In this document: piece after piece, positions 14,368 to 14,384 of the stretch
Position numbering within the stretch: the stretch's first letter is position 1
Layout of the letters: each line of letters begins with the position of its first letter
Assembly: GCA_029264075.1 (NCBI GenBank)
Contig: JARICQ010000012.1
Span: forward strand, 1 to 14,384
Length of the DNA stretch: 14,384 nucleotides
Origin: Tissierellaceae bacterium
GTDB taxonomy: Bacteria; Bacillota; Clostridia; Tissierellales; Tissierellaceae
Direction: 5' to 3'
Notes under the pieces: generated by a model
What the model saw: the letters and a program-made list of their open reading frames with translations, nothing else
Database searches by the model: none
What the model was told of the DNA's origin: nothing
Program-made: the position numbers and the translations under genes

Positions 14368-14384
14368 TTAAATATCTCCTCCTT

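Overview
This window is AT-rich, with strong AGGAGG-type ribosome binding sites, short spacers and AGA/ATA-rich codon use. All but one gene lie on the + strand. The content fits a low-GC, probably anaerobic and spore-forming Firmicute of the Clostridia/Tissierellales type: PotC/PotD, a rubredoxin-reductase-like flavoprotein, a beta-CASP nuclease, a MepA-type MATE pump, a glucosaminidase lipoprotein with a copper-amine-oxidase-like N-terminus and a YteA-type DksA/TraR protein. This placement is inferred from gene content and composition, not from a marker gene.

Layout. (1) Positions 1-1582: the 3' end of a spermidine/putrescine ABC transporter operon (potC, cut by the window edge, then potD), closed by an intrinsic terminator. 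(2) 1642-5533: a tight three-gene operon with 22- and 19-base gaps, encoding an FAD/NAD(P) oxidoreductase, a beta-CASP MBL-fold nuclease and lipoate-protein ligase, closed by a hairpin. (3) 5568-7092: a PLP enzyme of the D-cysteine desulfhydrase/ACC deaminase family and an SSAT-like diamine/thialysine acetyltransferase. (4) 7104-9200: an efflux cassette. A consensus sigma-A promoter is overlapped and followed by two adjacent 18-bp palindromes, then come a MATE pump and an overlapping TetR repressor gene. This reads as a self-regulated drug-response operon. (5) 9268-10327: a monocistronic gene of unknown function whose protein joins a UvrD/PcrA-tail-like small domain, a charged coiled coil and an uncharacterised conserved-looking C-terminal domain, ending at a long hairpin. 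(6) 10368-13294: a two-domain GNAT protein translationally coupled (TAATG) to a large cell-wall lipoprotein with an N-acetylglucosaminidase domain. (7) 13304-14031: a YteA/DksA-type zinc-finger protein. (8) 14044-14367, minus strand: a small cupin, convergent with the previous gene across a shared bidirectional terminator.

Most genes are chromosomal housekeeping or accessory genes. I see no rRNA, tRNA, CRISPR array, insertion sequence, phage gene or att site. The items most worth following are the unknown tudor-like/coiled-coil protein at 9380-10264, the paired operators at 7130-7166, the repeat-rich lipoprotein and its coupled acetyltransferase, and a possible amine/cysteine-analogue detoxification pair at 5568-7092. 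I do not see a clearly new multi-gene defence or mobile system.
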